Notes: generated from the sequence alone by a model not told the origin. A stretch of DNA of 64,000 bases from Streptomyces dioscori (GCF_003024195.1 NZ_KZ679044.1:62001-126000), one strand, 5' to 3'. Positions 31,250 through 40,060 are shown, counted from the first letter of the stretch. Translations and numbers: made by a program.

Positions 31250-33400
31250 TTCGGCCCCGCCCCCGTGGCCGTCCTCGTACAGCTCGAACCAGATGCTCTT
31301 GCCCTCGCCCCGCGGGTCGACGCCCCACGCGTCGGCGAGCAGTTCCGTGAGGACAAGGCCCCGGCCCGACGACGCCAGCTCGCCCGGGTGGCGCCGGTGG
31401 GGGAGGTCGTCGCTGCCGTCCGTCACCTGGATGCGTATCCGGCGGGTGCCCGCCGCGCCCGTCATCTCGGCGACGAGCAGCGCGTCCGCGTCCGTGTGGA
31501 CGAGTACGTTCGTGACCATCTCGGAGACCAGCAGGACCGCCGAGTCGACCTGGTCGACGGAGGGCCAGTCGTGCAGGAACTCCCGCAGCTGCTGCCGTGC
31601 CAGCGCGACCTTCTGGGGCTCGGCCTGCGCGATGGTCAGCATGGTGCGCCGTACGGTCGGCCGCACGGTCGTCGTGGTGTCCGGATCGCAGCCCTCCTCC
31701 CCCGCCCGGCACAGCAGCAGCACCGCGATGTCGTCCTCGCGGCGGTCCGCCAGCGGGCCCGTCATGTGATGCGAGGAGGGCCCGTGCACGGCCCTGACCA
31801 GCGCGTCGGCGAGCACTTCCATGTCACCGTCGTGGCTCTCCAGGATCTTGCGGATCCTCAGCCAGCCGGTCTCCAGGTCATGGCCGCCGGTCTCGATCAG
31901 CCCGTCCGTGCAGATGAGCATCGTCTCGCCGGGCTCCAGGACGAGCCGCGTCGTCGGATAGTCGGCGTCCGGGTCGATGCCCAGCGGCAGCCCGCCCGCG
32001 GTGGGCCGGGTCAGCACGGTCCCGTCCGCCATGCGTATCGCCGGGTCCGGATGCCCGGCCCTGGCTATCTCCAGCACGCCGCTCTCCGGGTCCACCTCGA
32101 CGTACAGGCAGGTCGCGAAGCGCAGGTCCGCGATCTCGTCGTCGGAGGTGATCCCGTACAGGAAGCGTGAGGCGCGGGAGAGGACCGCGTCCGGGCGGTG
32201 TCCCTCCGAGGCGTACGCCCGCAGCGCGATCCGCAGCTGGCCCATCAGTCCCGCCGCGCGTACGTCATGGCCCTGGACGTCACCGATGACCAGCGCGAAC
32301 CGGCCGCCCCCTGGGCTGGTCCGGGAGGTGCCGCCGGGCAGCGGGATCATGTCGTACCAGTCGCCGCCCACCTGGAGCCCGCCGCCCGTGGGCACGTACC
32401 GGGCGGCGACGCTCATGCCGGGGATCTTCGGCCCCAGTGTCGGCAGCATCGAGCGCTGCAGGCCGTCGGTGAGTTCCCGCTCGGACTCGGCGACCCCGGC
32501 CCGGGAGAGGGCCTGCGCCAGCATCCGCGCCACCGTCGTCAGCACGGACCGCTCGTCGGGCGTGAAGGTGACGGGATACGTGAAGGCCGCCATCCACGCG
32601 CCCATCGTGCGCCCCGCCACCGTGAGCGGCAGAAACGCCCAGGACTCCCGGCCGAAGCCCTCGGCGAGCGGCCAGGCGGCCGGAAAGCGGCCCCGGTAGT
32701 CGTCCGGGGAGGAGAGATAGACCGCGCGGCCGGTGCGGACGACCTCCGCGGCCGGATAGTCCGTCTCCAGCGGCATGTGCGAGAACGGCTCCTCGTCGCC
32801 CGGCTGCTGCCCGAAGTGGCCGATGACGGTGAGCCGGTCGGCCTCCGCGCCGAAGACCGCGAGCCCGTCCGGTGAGAAGCCGGGCATCGACAGACCGGCC
32901 GCGACCCGCAGCACCTCCTCCGTGTTCCGCGCCTCGGCCAGCGCGCGCCCCGCGTCCAGCAGGAACGCCTCGCGCGAGCGCCGCCAGTCACCCGTCACGG
33001 GCGAGCGCGCGGCGGCGCCCGGCGGCGGCTCGGTGACCTCCTGGAGGGTGCCGATCAGCTGGTACGCCCCGGTGTTCGGGTCGATCGACGGCTTGGAACG
33101 GCTGCGTACGGTACGCAGTACGCAGCCCTGGTCGTCCATGACCCGCAGCCGCAGCTCGGCGAGCGTTCCTTCAGCGGCGGCGAGCTGGACGACCCCGTTG
33201 ACCTCGTTCCAGTCGACGGGGTGGAAACGGGCCCGTACACCTGCCTCCGTCAGCACGGTCGGCTGGGAGAGCAGGCCGAGGAGCCGGGCGGCCTCGGCGT
33301 CGAGGGTGACCTTCCCGGCGGCGTCGTCCCACCTCCACAGGCCGGTGGCGAGGGTGACGAGGACATCCCCCACGGACGGAAGGGGATCACCTGTGCGCAT
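31247..33400 (-). CDS. PAS-GAF-PP2C (SpoIIE) phosphatase with C-terminal anti-sigma-type HATPase
   Basis: A 717-residue multidomain regulator. In order: a PAS-like sensor (about 10-125), a GAF domain (about 145-300), a PP2C/SpoIIE serine phosphatase (about 320-565) with the metal-site motifs 'VGGDWYDMIPL', 'VIGDVQGHDVRAAGLMGQLR', 'ICTDGLIE' and 'REDDIAVLL', and an RsbW-like HATPase (about 585-710) with the N-box 'EMVTNVLVH' and G-box 'SGRGLVLTELLADAWGV'. The combination of phosphatase and kinase-like ATPase in one chain is the partner-switching layout that controls sigma factors through anti-anti-sigma proteins. It has no membrane helix. The targets are not in the window. Confidence 0.92.
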   Translation of the reverse strand: MRTGDPLPSVGDVLVTLATGLWRWDDAAGKVTLDAEAARLLGLLSQPTVLTEAGVRARFHPVDWNEVNGVVQLAAAEGTLAELRLRVMDDQGCVLRTVRSRSKPSIDPNTGAYQLIGTLQEVTEPPPGAAARSPVTGDWRRSREAFLLDAGRALAEARNTEEVLRVAAGLSMPGFSPDGLAVFGAEADRLTVIGHFGQQPGDEEPFSHMPLETDYPAAEVVRTGRAVYLSSPDDYRGRFPAAWPLAEGFGRESWAFLPLTVAGRTMGAWMAAFTYPVTFTPDERSVLTTVARMLAQALSRAGVAESERELTDGLQRSMLPTLGPKIPGMSVAARYVPTGGGLQVGGDWYDMIPLPGGTSRTSPGGGRFALVIGDVQGHDVRAAGLMGQLRIALRAYASEGHRPDAVLSRASRFLYGITSDDEIADLRFATCLYVEVDPESGVLEIARAGHPDPAIRMADGTVLTRPTAGGLPLGIDPDADYPTTRLVLEPGETMLICTDGLIETGGHDLETGWLRIRKILESHDGDMEVLADALVRAVHGPSSHHMTGPLADRREDDIAVLLLCRAGEEGCDPDTTTTVRPTVRRTMLTIAQAEPQKVALARQQLREFLHDWPSVDQVDSAVLLVSEMVTNVLVHTDADALLVAEMTGAAGTRRIRIQVTDGSDDLPHRRHPGELASSGRGLVLTELLADAWGVDPRGEGKSIWFELYEDGHGGGAE

Positions 33401-33494
33401 TGACCCACTGTATGAACAGGTGAACGAAGGGTGCCACCGCGGCCCTGTGAACTATTGCGGACGGCGATCAACGGGCGGCCGGTACGCTTGCACG

Positions 33495-33510
33495 TGTTTC
33501 ACGTGAAACA
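33495..33510. other. parS centromere site upstream of aspS
   Basis: TGTTTCACGTGAAACA is a perfect 16-bp palindrome containing the 14-bp Streptomyces parS consensus. It is intergenic, 33 bases before the aspS start codon, and so may also influence aspS transcription. Confidence 0.95.
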
Positions 33511-33542
33511 TCTCCCCGACCGCGAAGACTGGATGAACGACG

Positions 33543-35306
33543 ATGCATCGGTACAGGTCCCACACCTGCGGCGAGCTCCGCGCCTCTGACGTCGGCAGCG
33601 ACGTCCGGCTGAGCGGCTGGCTGCACAATCGGCGCGACCTGGGCGGCATCCTCTTCATCGATCTGCGCGACCACTACGGCATCACGCAGCTCGTCGCCCG
33701 CCCCGGCACCCCCGCGTACGAGGCTCTCGACAAGGTCTCCAAGGAGTCCACGGTCCGGGTCGACGGCAAGGTCGTCTCGCGTGGCACGGAGAACGTGAAC
33801 GCGGAGCTGCCGACCGGGGACATCGAGGTCGAGGTGAGCGAGGTCGAGCTGCTCGGCGCCGCCGCCCCGCTGCCCTTCACGATCAACACCGAGGACGGGG
33901 TGAACGAGGAGCGGCGCCTTGAGTACCGCTTCCTCGACCTGCGCCGCGAGCGCATGCACCGCAACATCCTGCTGCGCACGTCGGTCATCTCCGCCATCCG
34001 GCACAAGATGACGGCGCTGGGCTTCAACGAGATGGCGACGCCGATCCTCAGCGCCACCTCCCCCGAGGGCGCGCGCGACTTCGTCGTCCCGTCCCGCCTC
34101 AACCCGGGCCGTTTCTACGCCCTGCCCCAGGCCCCGCAGCAGTTCAAGCAGCTGCTGATGATCTCGGGCTTCGACCGGTACTTCCAGATCGCGCCCTGTT
34201 TCCGTGACGAGGACGCCCGCGCCGACCGCTCGCCGGGCGAGTTCTACCAGCTCGACGTGGAGATGTCCTTCGTCGAGCAGGAGGACGTCTTCCAGCCGAT
34301 CGAGAAGCTCATGACCGAGCTGTTCCAGGAGTTCGGCAACGGCCGGAACGTCACCTCCCCCTTCCCGCGGATCCCGTTCCGCGAGTCGATGCTGAAGTAC
34401 GGCTCCGACAAGCCGGACCTGCGGGCCCAGCTGGAGCTCGTCGACATCACCGACATCTTCGAGGGCTCGGAGTTCAAGGCCTTCGCGGGCAAGCACGTAC
34501 GGGCCCTGCCGGTGCCGGACGTGGCCGCGCAGTCCCGCAAGTTCTTCGACCAGCTCGGTGACTACGCGGTCTCGCAGGGCGCCAAGGGCCTCGCCTGGGT
34601 GCGAGTGGCCGAGGACGGCTCGCTGACCGGCCCGATCGCCAAGTTCCTCACCGAGGAGAACGTCGCCGAGCTGACGAAGCGCCTGTCGCTCGCGGCCGGC
34701 CACGCCGTGTTCTTCGGCGCGGGCGAGTTCGACGAGGTCTCCAAGATCATGGGCGCGGTCCGCGTCGAGACCGCCAAGCGCGCCGGGCACTTCGAAGAGG
34801 GCGTCTTCCGCTTCTGCTGGATCGTCGACTTCCCGATGTACGAGAAGGACGAGGAGACCGGGAAGATCGACTTCTCGCACAACCCGTTCTCGATGCCGCA
34901 GGGCGGCCTGGAGGCCCTGGAGACCCAGGACCCGCTGGACATCCTGGGCTGGCAGTACGACATCGTCTGCAACGGTGTCGAGCTGTCCTCCGGCGCCATC
35001 CGGAACCACGAGCCGGAGATCATGCTCAAGGCCTTCGAGATCGCGGGCTACGACCGGGACACCGTCGAGGAGCAGTTCGCGGGCATGCTGCGCGCGTTCC
35101 GCTTCGGCGCCCCTCCGCACGGGGGCATCGCCCCCGGCGTCGACCGCATCGTCATGCTCCTCGCGGACGAGCCGAACATCCGGGAGACCATCGCGTTCCC
35201 GCTGAACGGCAACGCGCAGGACCTGATGATGGGCGCGCCCACCGAGCTGGACGAGACACGGCTGCGTGAGCTGCACCTTTCGGTGCGCAAGCCGCAGTCG
35301 AAGTAG
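33543..35306 (+). CDS. aspS: Aspartyl-tRNA synthetase
   Basis: Class IIb aminoacyl-tRNA synthetase, 587 residues, the standard bacterial length. An N-terminal OB-fold anticodon-binding domain ('LSGWLHNRRDLGGILFIDLR') leads into motif 2 ('CFRDEDARADRSPGEFYQLD') and motif 3 ('GGIAPGVDRIVMLLAD'), with the bacterial GAD insertion between them. It attaches aspartate to tRNA in the cytoplasm. The ATG at 33543 gives the conserved 'MHRYRSHTCGELRASDVG' opening. The parS site lies immediately upstream, and a terminator follows. Confidence 0.97.
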   Translation: MHRYRSHTCGELRASDVGSDVRLSGWLHNRRDLGGILFIDLRDHYGITQLVARPGTPAYEALDKVSKESTVRVDGKVVSRGTENVNAELPTGDIEVEVSEVELLGAAAPLPFTINTEDGVNEERRLEYRFLDLRRERMHRNILLRTSVISAIRHKMTALGFNEMATPILSATSPEGARDFVVPSRLNPGRFYALPQAPQQFKQLLMISGFDRYFQIAPCFRDEDARADRSPGEFYQLDVEMSFVEQEDVFQPIEKLMTELFQEFGNGRNVTSPFPRIPFRESMLKYGSDKPDLRAQLELVDITDIFEGSEFKAFAGKHVRALPVPDVAAQSRKFFDQLGDYAVSQGAKGLAWVRVAEDGSLTGPIAKFLTEENVAELTKRLSLAAGHAVFFGAGEFDEVSKIMGAVRVETAKRAGHFEEGVFRFCWIVDFPMYEKDEETGKIDFSHNPFSMPQGGLEALETQDPLDILGWQYDIVCNGVELSSGAIRNHEPEIMLKAFEIAGYDRDTVEEQFAGMLRAFRFGAPPHGGIAPGVDRIVMLLADEPNIRETIAFPLNGNAQDLMMGAPTELDETRLRELHLSVRKPQSK

Positions 35307-35312
35307 GACCCT

Positions 35313-35340
35313 GCGGGTCCGGCTCCCGGGCCGGACCCGC
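35313..35340. terminator. Terminator after aspS
   Basis: GCGGGTCCGGC (35313-35323) pairs with 35330-35340 around TCCCGG, 6 bases after the aspS stop codon. Confidence 0.75.
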
Positions 35341-35424
35341 GGAGCCGCACATGTCACCGCCCCGCGCCCCGTCAGGGCGCGCCGGACTTTGCTCGCTCAG
35401 CCTTGCGGGCTCAGCCTGGGTCGC

Positions 35425-35715
35425 TCAGCCCGGGTCGTGGTCGTGGTCCGGGAGGGGCGGGAGTCGCAGGTCGCCCGGTACGGGGCCCTCGCTGTCGTGG
35501 CTCCGGGCGTAGCGGTGCATGCGCACCTCCAGGTTCATACGCCGGGACTCTTTGCTGAGGCGGCGCTTCTCGCGCCGCCCGGCCTCGTCGTCGTCCAGGT
35601 CGTGGTACCGGCGACGGCTCTCCCAGAAGGCACGCTCCCGGGCGGCCGCCGCCTCCCCGGGCGTGACGGCGGCGGGATCGGGGCCACCCCGGCTCTCGTC
35701 GCGTTCGTCTGCCAT
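35425..35715 (-). CDS. Hypothetical charged helical protein
   Basis: A 96-residue protein of no family I recognise. It is very rich in Arg, Asp and Glu ('AAARERAFWESRRRYHDLDD', 'GRREKRRLSKESRRMNLEVR'), which predicts a long amphipathic or coiled helix, and it ends in a Pro/Asp/His tail. The ATG at 35715 is chosen because the longer frame upstream is repeat-derived. No Shine-Dalgarno sequence is visible. It is convergent with aspS. Coding bias supports it, but a small protein of this composition could be spurious. Confidence 0.5.
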   Translation of the reverse strand: MADERDESRGGPDPAAVTPGEAAAARERAFWESRRRYHDLDDDEAGRREKRRLSKESRRMNLEVRMHRYARSHDSEGPVPGDLRLPPLPDHDHDPG

Positions 35716-35730
35716 GAGGCACACAGTGGC

Positions 35731-35856
35731 ATGGATCGGTGATCGGTGATCGGGGATCGCGGATCGGGAATTGGGAATTGGCGATGACGACGAGTGATCG
35801 CCGGGGGCTCGGGGCCGAGGGGCCCGAGGGGTTCGAGGGGTTCGAGGGGTTCGACG
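35731..35856. repeat. Short degenerate tandem repeats in an intergenic gap
   Basis: Heptamers of GATCGGT type run from about 35734 to 35775 and drift to AATTGGG. A separate run of 9-mers of GGTTCGAGG type covers 35821-35856. No gene is supported here. Confidence 0.75.
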
Positions 35857-35954
35857 GCGGTGGCCGATCGATTCGCGCCACGTTTCGCACGCGAACGGTA
35901 ATCCACAGTCCGCGCCCACGCTGTTGACAGCCTTCTTGCCTAGCTTCCTCGCTC

Positions 35955-37016
35955 ATGACGGAAAACATGACAGGCAGTCAGTCGGCCCAAGAGCCGCAGG
36001 GGTCGCAAGGGTCGCAAGAGCCGCAAGGGCCGAAACACAAGCGGAATGTGACGCGGCGCAAGGTCGTCGTGGCAGGTGGCGCGGCGGTCGCCGCGGTGGG
36101 TGTGGGCGGCACGATCGCCGCGACCGCGAACGCCGGCCAGACAGCCGAGACGGCCGCGAGCGCGAAGGGCGCGTCGGCGAGCGCCACCTCGACGGCCGCG
36201 GAGGGCTGCTACAAGCTCACCTCGGAGACCACCGAGGGGCCGTACTACATCGATGCCGACAAGCTCCGGCAGGACATCACCGAGGACAGAGAGGGCATTC
36301 CGATGACCCTCCGCCTCAAGGTGATCGACAACGAGACCTGCAAGCCCGTCAGGAACGCCGCCGTGGACATCTGGCACTGTGACGCGCTGGGCCTCTACTC
36401 CGGTTACGAGGACCTCTCCGGCGGTGGCGGAGGTGGTGGCACGCCGCCCAGCGGAACGCCCACCGATGTGCCCTCCGGCACTCCGACCGGCTCCCCGACC
36501 GGGCCCCCGCCCGGCGGTGGCGGCGGCGGCCACCAGGAGCCCACCGACGACAAGCGCTACCTGCGCGGCACGTGGAAGACGGACAAGCAGGGTTTCGTCA
36601 CCTTCAAGACGGTCTTCCCCGGCTGGTACCAGGGGCGTTGCGTCCACATCCACACCAAGGTGCATGTCGGCGGCACCTGGACGGACGCCGGCTACGAGGG
36701 CGGCAACACCTGCCACACCGGCCAGTTCTTCTTCGACGAGGAGTCGGTGCTCGCCTCGGCGGAGGTCGAGCCGTACTCCACGTCGACGACCGAGCGCACG
36801 ACGCTCACCGAGGACACGATCTACGACCAGTCCGGTACGGCCGGCGGTCTCCTGAAGCTCAAGTACAAGAAGAACGCCATCGCGAAGGGGGTTCTCGGCA
36901 CCCTCACGATGGGCGTCGACCCGGACGCGACGCACGAGGGCACGGACGACGCGGTGCAGCCGGGGGCTTCGGCGACGACGTCGGCTTCGGACACGGCTTC
37001 GGCTTCGGCGAGTTGA
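35955..37016 (+). CDS. Tat-exported intradiol ring-cleavage dioxygenase
   Basis: A 353-residue predicted secreted non-haem Fe(III) dioxygenase. A twin-arginine signal ('NVTRRKVVVAGGAAVAAVGV') follows a Gln/Gly-repeat leader. The catalytic fold has 'TTEGPYYID' (Tyr ligand region), 'VDIWHCDALGLYSGY', then 'FPGWYQGRCVHIHTKVHVGG' with the Tyr and two His iron ligands. Between these, residues about 155-196 are a Gly/Pro/Thr/Ser insertion not seen in cytoplasmic catechol or protocatechuate dioxygenases. Secreted Streptomyces relatives cleave catechols released from lignocellulose, but no carbohydrate-binding module is present here. The C-terminus is Ser/Ala-rich. Confidence 0.85.
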   Translation: MTENMTGSQSAQEPQGSQGSQEPQGPKHKRNVTRRKVVVAGGAAVAAVGVGGTIAATANAGQTAETAASAKGASASATSTAAEGCYKLTSETTEGPYYIDADKLRQDITEDREGIPMTLRLKVIDNETCKPVRNAAVDIWHCDALGLYSGYEDLSGGGGGGGTPPSGTPTDVPSGTPTGSPTGPPPGGGGGGHQEPTDDKRYLRGTWKTDKQGFVTFKTVFPGWYQGRCVHIHTKVHVGGTWTDAGYEGGNTCHTGQFFFDEESVLASAEVEPYSTSTTERTTLTEDTIYDQSGTAGGLLKLKYKKNAIAKGVLGTLTMGVDPDATHEGTDDAVQPGASATTSASDTASASAS

Positions 37017-37066
37017 GCGGGGTGAGCGCCGGCTGAGCCGGTCGCACACGAACGCGTACGGCGAAT

Positions 37067-37095
37067 GGGCCCGGGACGAGGGAAGTCCCGGGCCC
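37067..37095. terminator. Terminator after the dioxygenase gene
   Basis: GGGCCCGGGAC (37067-37077) pairs with 37085-37095 around GAGGGAA, about 50 bases after the stop codon. Confidence 0.75.
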
Positions 37096-37141
37096 GCGGG
37101 ACACCGGCGGCGCCGGACGAGATCACCGGAGGAGAACAGCG

Positions 37142-37348
37142 GACGGGACGGCGGCGCAAGCCCTGTTCGACGCCTCCGAACGCCTGCGCACGGCCCGGGT
37201 GGAACTGGCCACGGCCCGTACGGCGGCCGAGTACGTGCTGGTGAAACGAATGGCCGCGGAGGGCCTCGACCACGTTCGAACGGCCCGTACGTCGCTCGGA
37301 CTTGACCAGGCCGACGCGGAGGCGCGACGGACTGCTCAGGTGTCGTAG
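37142..37348 (+). pseudogene. Coding-like segment lacking a start codon
   Basis: From 37142 to the TAG at 37346-37348 one frame reads 68 codons with typical Streptomyces GC3 bias and a plausible helical protein ('ALFDASERLRTARVELATAR', then 'TAAEYVLVKRMAAEGLDHVR'). A good ribosome site (GGAGGAG) ends 7 bases upstream, but no ATG, GTG, TTG or CTG lies at the expected place, and the frame has no such codon upstream before an in-frame stop at 37034. The first in-frame GTG is at 37199, giving only 49 residues. It is either a small gene that lost its start codon or one with a non-standard start. Its end overlaps the convergent gene by 13 bases. Confidence 0.45.
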
Positions 37349-37812
37349 GTGCCGTCCCAGGGCGGGCCGAAGCCGAGACGGTCGGGGTACAGCTCGGCCC
37401 AGGGTTCGCCCTCGTCCTCACCGGTCAGCAGTCCGAACAGCACGCCGTCGCGGGTGAGCCGGAAGGGCTGGACCGCGATGTCCGTGTAACGGCGACGCGG
37501 GAGACTCCGGAGCAGTTTCGCGAGATGGGCCTGCGCCTGGGAGAGGACGGAGTCGGGCCCCTGCGGGTTGCGCTGCTGCTCGGCCCAGCTACCGGCGCAC
37601 CAGATCTCCGAGTCGCGGTGACGACCCTCGGTATCGAAGGTGTGGAGCACGGTGAAGAGTCGTTTGTGCTCTTCCCAGCCGTCGTCGGGGCGGTAATCCT
37701 CGGGGAAGGCGTAGGTGACCGACCCCAGGAATTGCCCCTCCGCGTAGTGACCGATGGCATCGGTGCGGTGGCGCGGCTCGTACGCGATCGGGATGACCTG
37801 GGGGACTGCCAT
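37336..37812 (-). CDS. Hypothetical protein
   Basis: A 158-residue protein I cannot assign. It has no signal peptide or membrane helix, and is mixed alpha/beta with aromatic-rich motifs ('GHYAEGQFLGSVTYAFPEDY', 'HTFDTEGRHRDSEIWCAGSW', 'PWAELYPDRLGFGPPWDG'). The coding bias is normal. The ATG at 37812 is used; one at 37842 would add ten residues, and neither has a clear Shine-Dalgarno sequence. It lies at the edge of the accessory-like region, convergent with the start-less segment. Confidence 0.6.
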   Translation of the reverse strand: MAVPQVIPIAYEPRHRTDAIGHYAEGQFLGSVTYAFPEDYRPDDGWEEHKRLFTVLHTFDTEGRHRDSEIWCAGSWAEQQRNPQGPDSVLSQAQAHLAKLLRSLPRRRYTDIAVQPFRLTRDGVLFGLLTGEDEGEPWAELYPDRLGFGPPWDGTYDT

Positions 37813-37939
37813 GACGAAACCATACGGATGAATCGTGCACATGCCAGGAGCGGGGTCCCGTAAGGGCGCGCGCCCAACTGTGCGTTATGGCTTCGTTATC
37901 CGCTGAGCCAGAACCCAACACCTCGCGTATTCACTCTTG

Positions 37940-38869
37940 ATGCTCATGACCATGATCAACCGCCGCACGACCAAGCCGTCCCCGACCGCGAGATCCCGCC
38001 GCCGTCGCAGAGGCTCAGCGGGCGGCAGCGGCAGCGGCAGCGGCAGGGAAAAGGGGCCTCTGCTGTGGGGCGTGGCGGCGCTGGCGGTGTTATCGGCGGC
38101 GGCGCTGGCGGTGAGCGGGGGGACGCCGGCGGCATCCAGCTCAAGCGGTGACCCCGACAGCGAAACGGAGGCAGCGGGCGGGGAGTCGAACCGGTCCTCC
38201 CAACCCTCGCCCGAGAGTAAGCCCAGCGCGATCCCCGGAAACGATGAGTCCCCGGACTCAGCCCCCTCCCTCTCCCCCTCCGCCTCGTCCTCTCCCTCCA
38301 TCCCCTCCACGGGGCCCGGGACGTTTACCACGGCCGGTGGCGGGAGCGGAACCGTGGGAAAGGGTGCCCGCACGCTGCGCTACAAGGTCGTCGTCGAGAA
38401 CGGCCTTGCGCAGTCGGCGGCGGACGTGGCCAGGCAGGTGGAGGAGGTGCTGGCGGACCGGCGAGGCTGGACGGCGGACGGACGGTCGGGCTTCAAGCGG
38501 GTCTCGACAGGTTCGACCGACTTCGTCGTACGGCTGGCCACACCGGGAACGGTGGACGAGATCTGCGGCCGCTACGGCCTGAACACGCGGGGCGAGGTCA
38601 ACTGCAGCGTGGGCAAGGACGTGGTGGTCAACCTCAAGCGCTGGCTGCTGGCGACCCCGGTCTACGCCGACGATGTGGCCGCGTACCGCGCCCTGATCAT
38701 CAACCACGAGGTGGGCCACTTCCTCGGCCACGGCCACGTGACATGCCCCGGAGCGGGCAAACCGGCCCCGGCGATGATGCAACAGATCAAGGGGATGCGA
38801 GGGTGCACGCCGAACGTCTGGCCGTACGACGAGAAGGGGCGGTTGGTCACGGGGCCGAGGGTGCCGTGA
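37940..38869 (+). CDS. DUF3152 secreted/anchored zinc-protease-like protein with a TTA codon
   Basis: A 309-residue protein. A basic, Gly/Ser-repeat N-terminus precedes one membrane helix ('GPLLWGVAALAVLSAAALAV'), then a Ser/Pro-rich linker (about 60-125) and the DUF3152 domain with a metzincin-like zinc motif 'HEVGHFLGHGH' and conserved cysteines. It is therefore predicted to act outside the membrane as a metalloprotease, although activity of this family has not been shown to my knowledge. Leu51 is encoded by TTA (38090-38092), so translation should depend on the bldA tRNA and be limited to late growth. Start choice among four nearby codons is uncertain. Confidence 0.8.
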   Translation: MLMTMINRRTTKPSPTARSRRRRRGSAGGSGSGSGREKGPLLWGVAALAVLSAAALAVSGGTPAASSSSGDPDSETEAAGGESNRSSQPSPESKPSAIPGNDESPDSAPSLSPSASSSPSIPSTGPGTFTTAGGGSGTVGKGARTLRYKVVVENGLAQSAADVARQVEEVLADRRGWTADGRSGFKRVSTGSTDFVVRLATPGTVDEICGRYGLNTRGEVNCSVGKDVVVNLKRWLLATPVYADDVAAYRALIINHEVGHFLGHGHVTCPGAGKPAPAMMQQIKGMRGCTPNVWPYDEKGRLVTGPRVP

Positions 38870-38893
38870 GCGGGGCCTTCGACCCCATGACCT

Positions 38894-38921
38894 GCCCCCG
38901 CCTGGTCGCGGCGGGGGCTTT
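38894..38921. terminator. Bidirectional terminator after the DUF3152 gene
   Basis: GCCCCCGCC (38894-38902) pairs with GGCGGGGGC (38910-38918) and is followed by TTT. It lies between convergent genes. Confidence 0.75.
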
Positions 38922-38938
38922 GCCGAGTGACGGCGTGG

Positions 38939-39871
38939 CTAGTCGTCGGTGAAGATCGCGTCGGCGGAGGGGGCTACGGCGGCACGTCGTAGCCAGTGGC
39001 GCAGGCTCTCGGGGTCAACGCAGTTGCTGACGCGTTCCCGGACGGCTTCGGGGACGTCGATACCGCGCGCCTCGAAGACATCCAGGATGGCCTCGGCCAG
39101 GCTTTCCGTCCGGGCCTCCGCCCTAACCTCCGCCCGAGCCTCCGTCCGTGCCTCCGCCCTAACCTCCGCCCGGGCCTTCTCGCGGACTTCTTCGAAGATG
39201 GGTGACTTGTAGAAAGAAAGGTCCACGGCCACGAGTGTCCTCCAAAGTGCTGCGGCGGGCAGCTTGGCCAGGCCGCGTGAGATGAATTCGATGACTGGGT
39301 TCTTGACCGTGTCCGGTTCGTCCCGCAGGACGGTCGTCACTGCTTTGAGTATCGTCCCGATCTCAGGGCCCTTGGCATGGGTGATCGCGGACAGTGTCGC
39401 GAGCGCAAGATCCTTGCGTACCTCCGCCGGACTGGTGAGCACCGGCATGTTGTGCGGCCCCGCGACCAGCGGGCGCAGGGTGAGCAACGGCCATTGCGGC
39501 GGACCGAACTGGACGGGCTGTTCTGCCCATTTGGCCGTCGCATGGTCCTGGCAGACGACCAGCAGCATCGGCTGCAGCCGGTACTTCGCGAGCAGGTACG
39601 AGGCGTAGTACGCCCAGCTCGCAGGCTTGTCCGGGTCCTTCTTGCCCTGTGCCTCGATGGCGACCAGGAGCGGTTCGTCGTCCTCGGTCTCCAGCCGCAG
39701 CAATGTGTCGACGCGGCGTTCGAGTGGGCCGGCCTCGGTGAGGTCGGTCGGCATGAGGGTGACCGAGGTGGGCGGGGCGAAGTCGACGCCGAGCACCTTG
39801 GAGACCCCGGAGAAGAGGTCCGGGTGGTCCTGGAAGATGCGGTGCATCGCCTCGTGCGGCGCGCTGACCAT
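38939..39871 (-). CDS. Rpn-like PD-(D/E)XK nuclease/transposase-family protein
   Basis: A 310-residue protein resembling the actinobacterial Rpn/DUF4351-like group. The N-terminal part has a restriction-endonuclease-like signature: 'RRVDTLLRLE' followed by 'PLLVAIEAQGKKD', that is Asp...Glu-x-Gln as in PD-(D/E)XK nucleases. The C-terminal third carries a charged Glu/Ala/Arg heptad-like repeat ('EKARAEVRAEARTEARAEVR') and a closing helical motif ('ARGIDVPEAVRERVSNCVD'). The ATG at 39871 has AGGAA upstream. The same C-terminal motif recurs in the remnant at 41899. Function is unknown; the family spreads by horizontal transfer. Confidence 0.65.
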   Translation of the reverse strand: MVSAPHEAMHRIFQDHPDLFSGVSKVLGVDFAPPTSVTLMPTDLTEAGPLERRVDTLLRLETEDDEPLLVAIEAQGKKDPDKPASWAYYASYLLAKYRLQPMLLVVCQDHATAKWAEQPVQFGPPQWPLLTLRPLVAGPHNMPVLTSPAEVRKDLALATLSAITHAKGPEIGTILKAVTTVLRDEPDTVKNPVIEFISRGLAKLPAAALWRTLVAVDLSFYKSPIFEEVREKARAEVRAEARTEARAEVRAEARTESLAEAILDVFEARGIDVPEAVRERVSNCVDPESLRHWLRRAAVAPSADAIFTDD

Positions 39872-40060
39872 GAGGGTTCCTGGCGGTGTGAGATATGCCG
39901 ATGGCGCATGCCAAAGGCAGGTTGCAGTGGGAGCGTAAGGCCCCAAAGCGACCTGATAACTACACAGTTGGGTGTATTCACCCGCCCGAGTGAGCGTCCG
40001 CCGTCAGCGGCGGAGCCGTCAACGACGAAGACGAACCGGATGCCGCCCCTCAAGCCGTCT

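Noticed and set aside
37266..37276. tRNA T-loop-like GTTCGAACGG
   Set aside because: No cloverleaf can be drawn around it, and it sits in a protein-coding-like frame. No other tRNA signature was found in the window.
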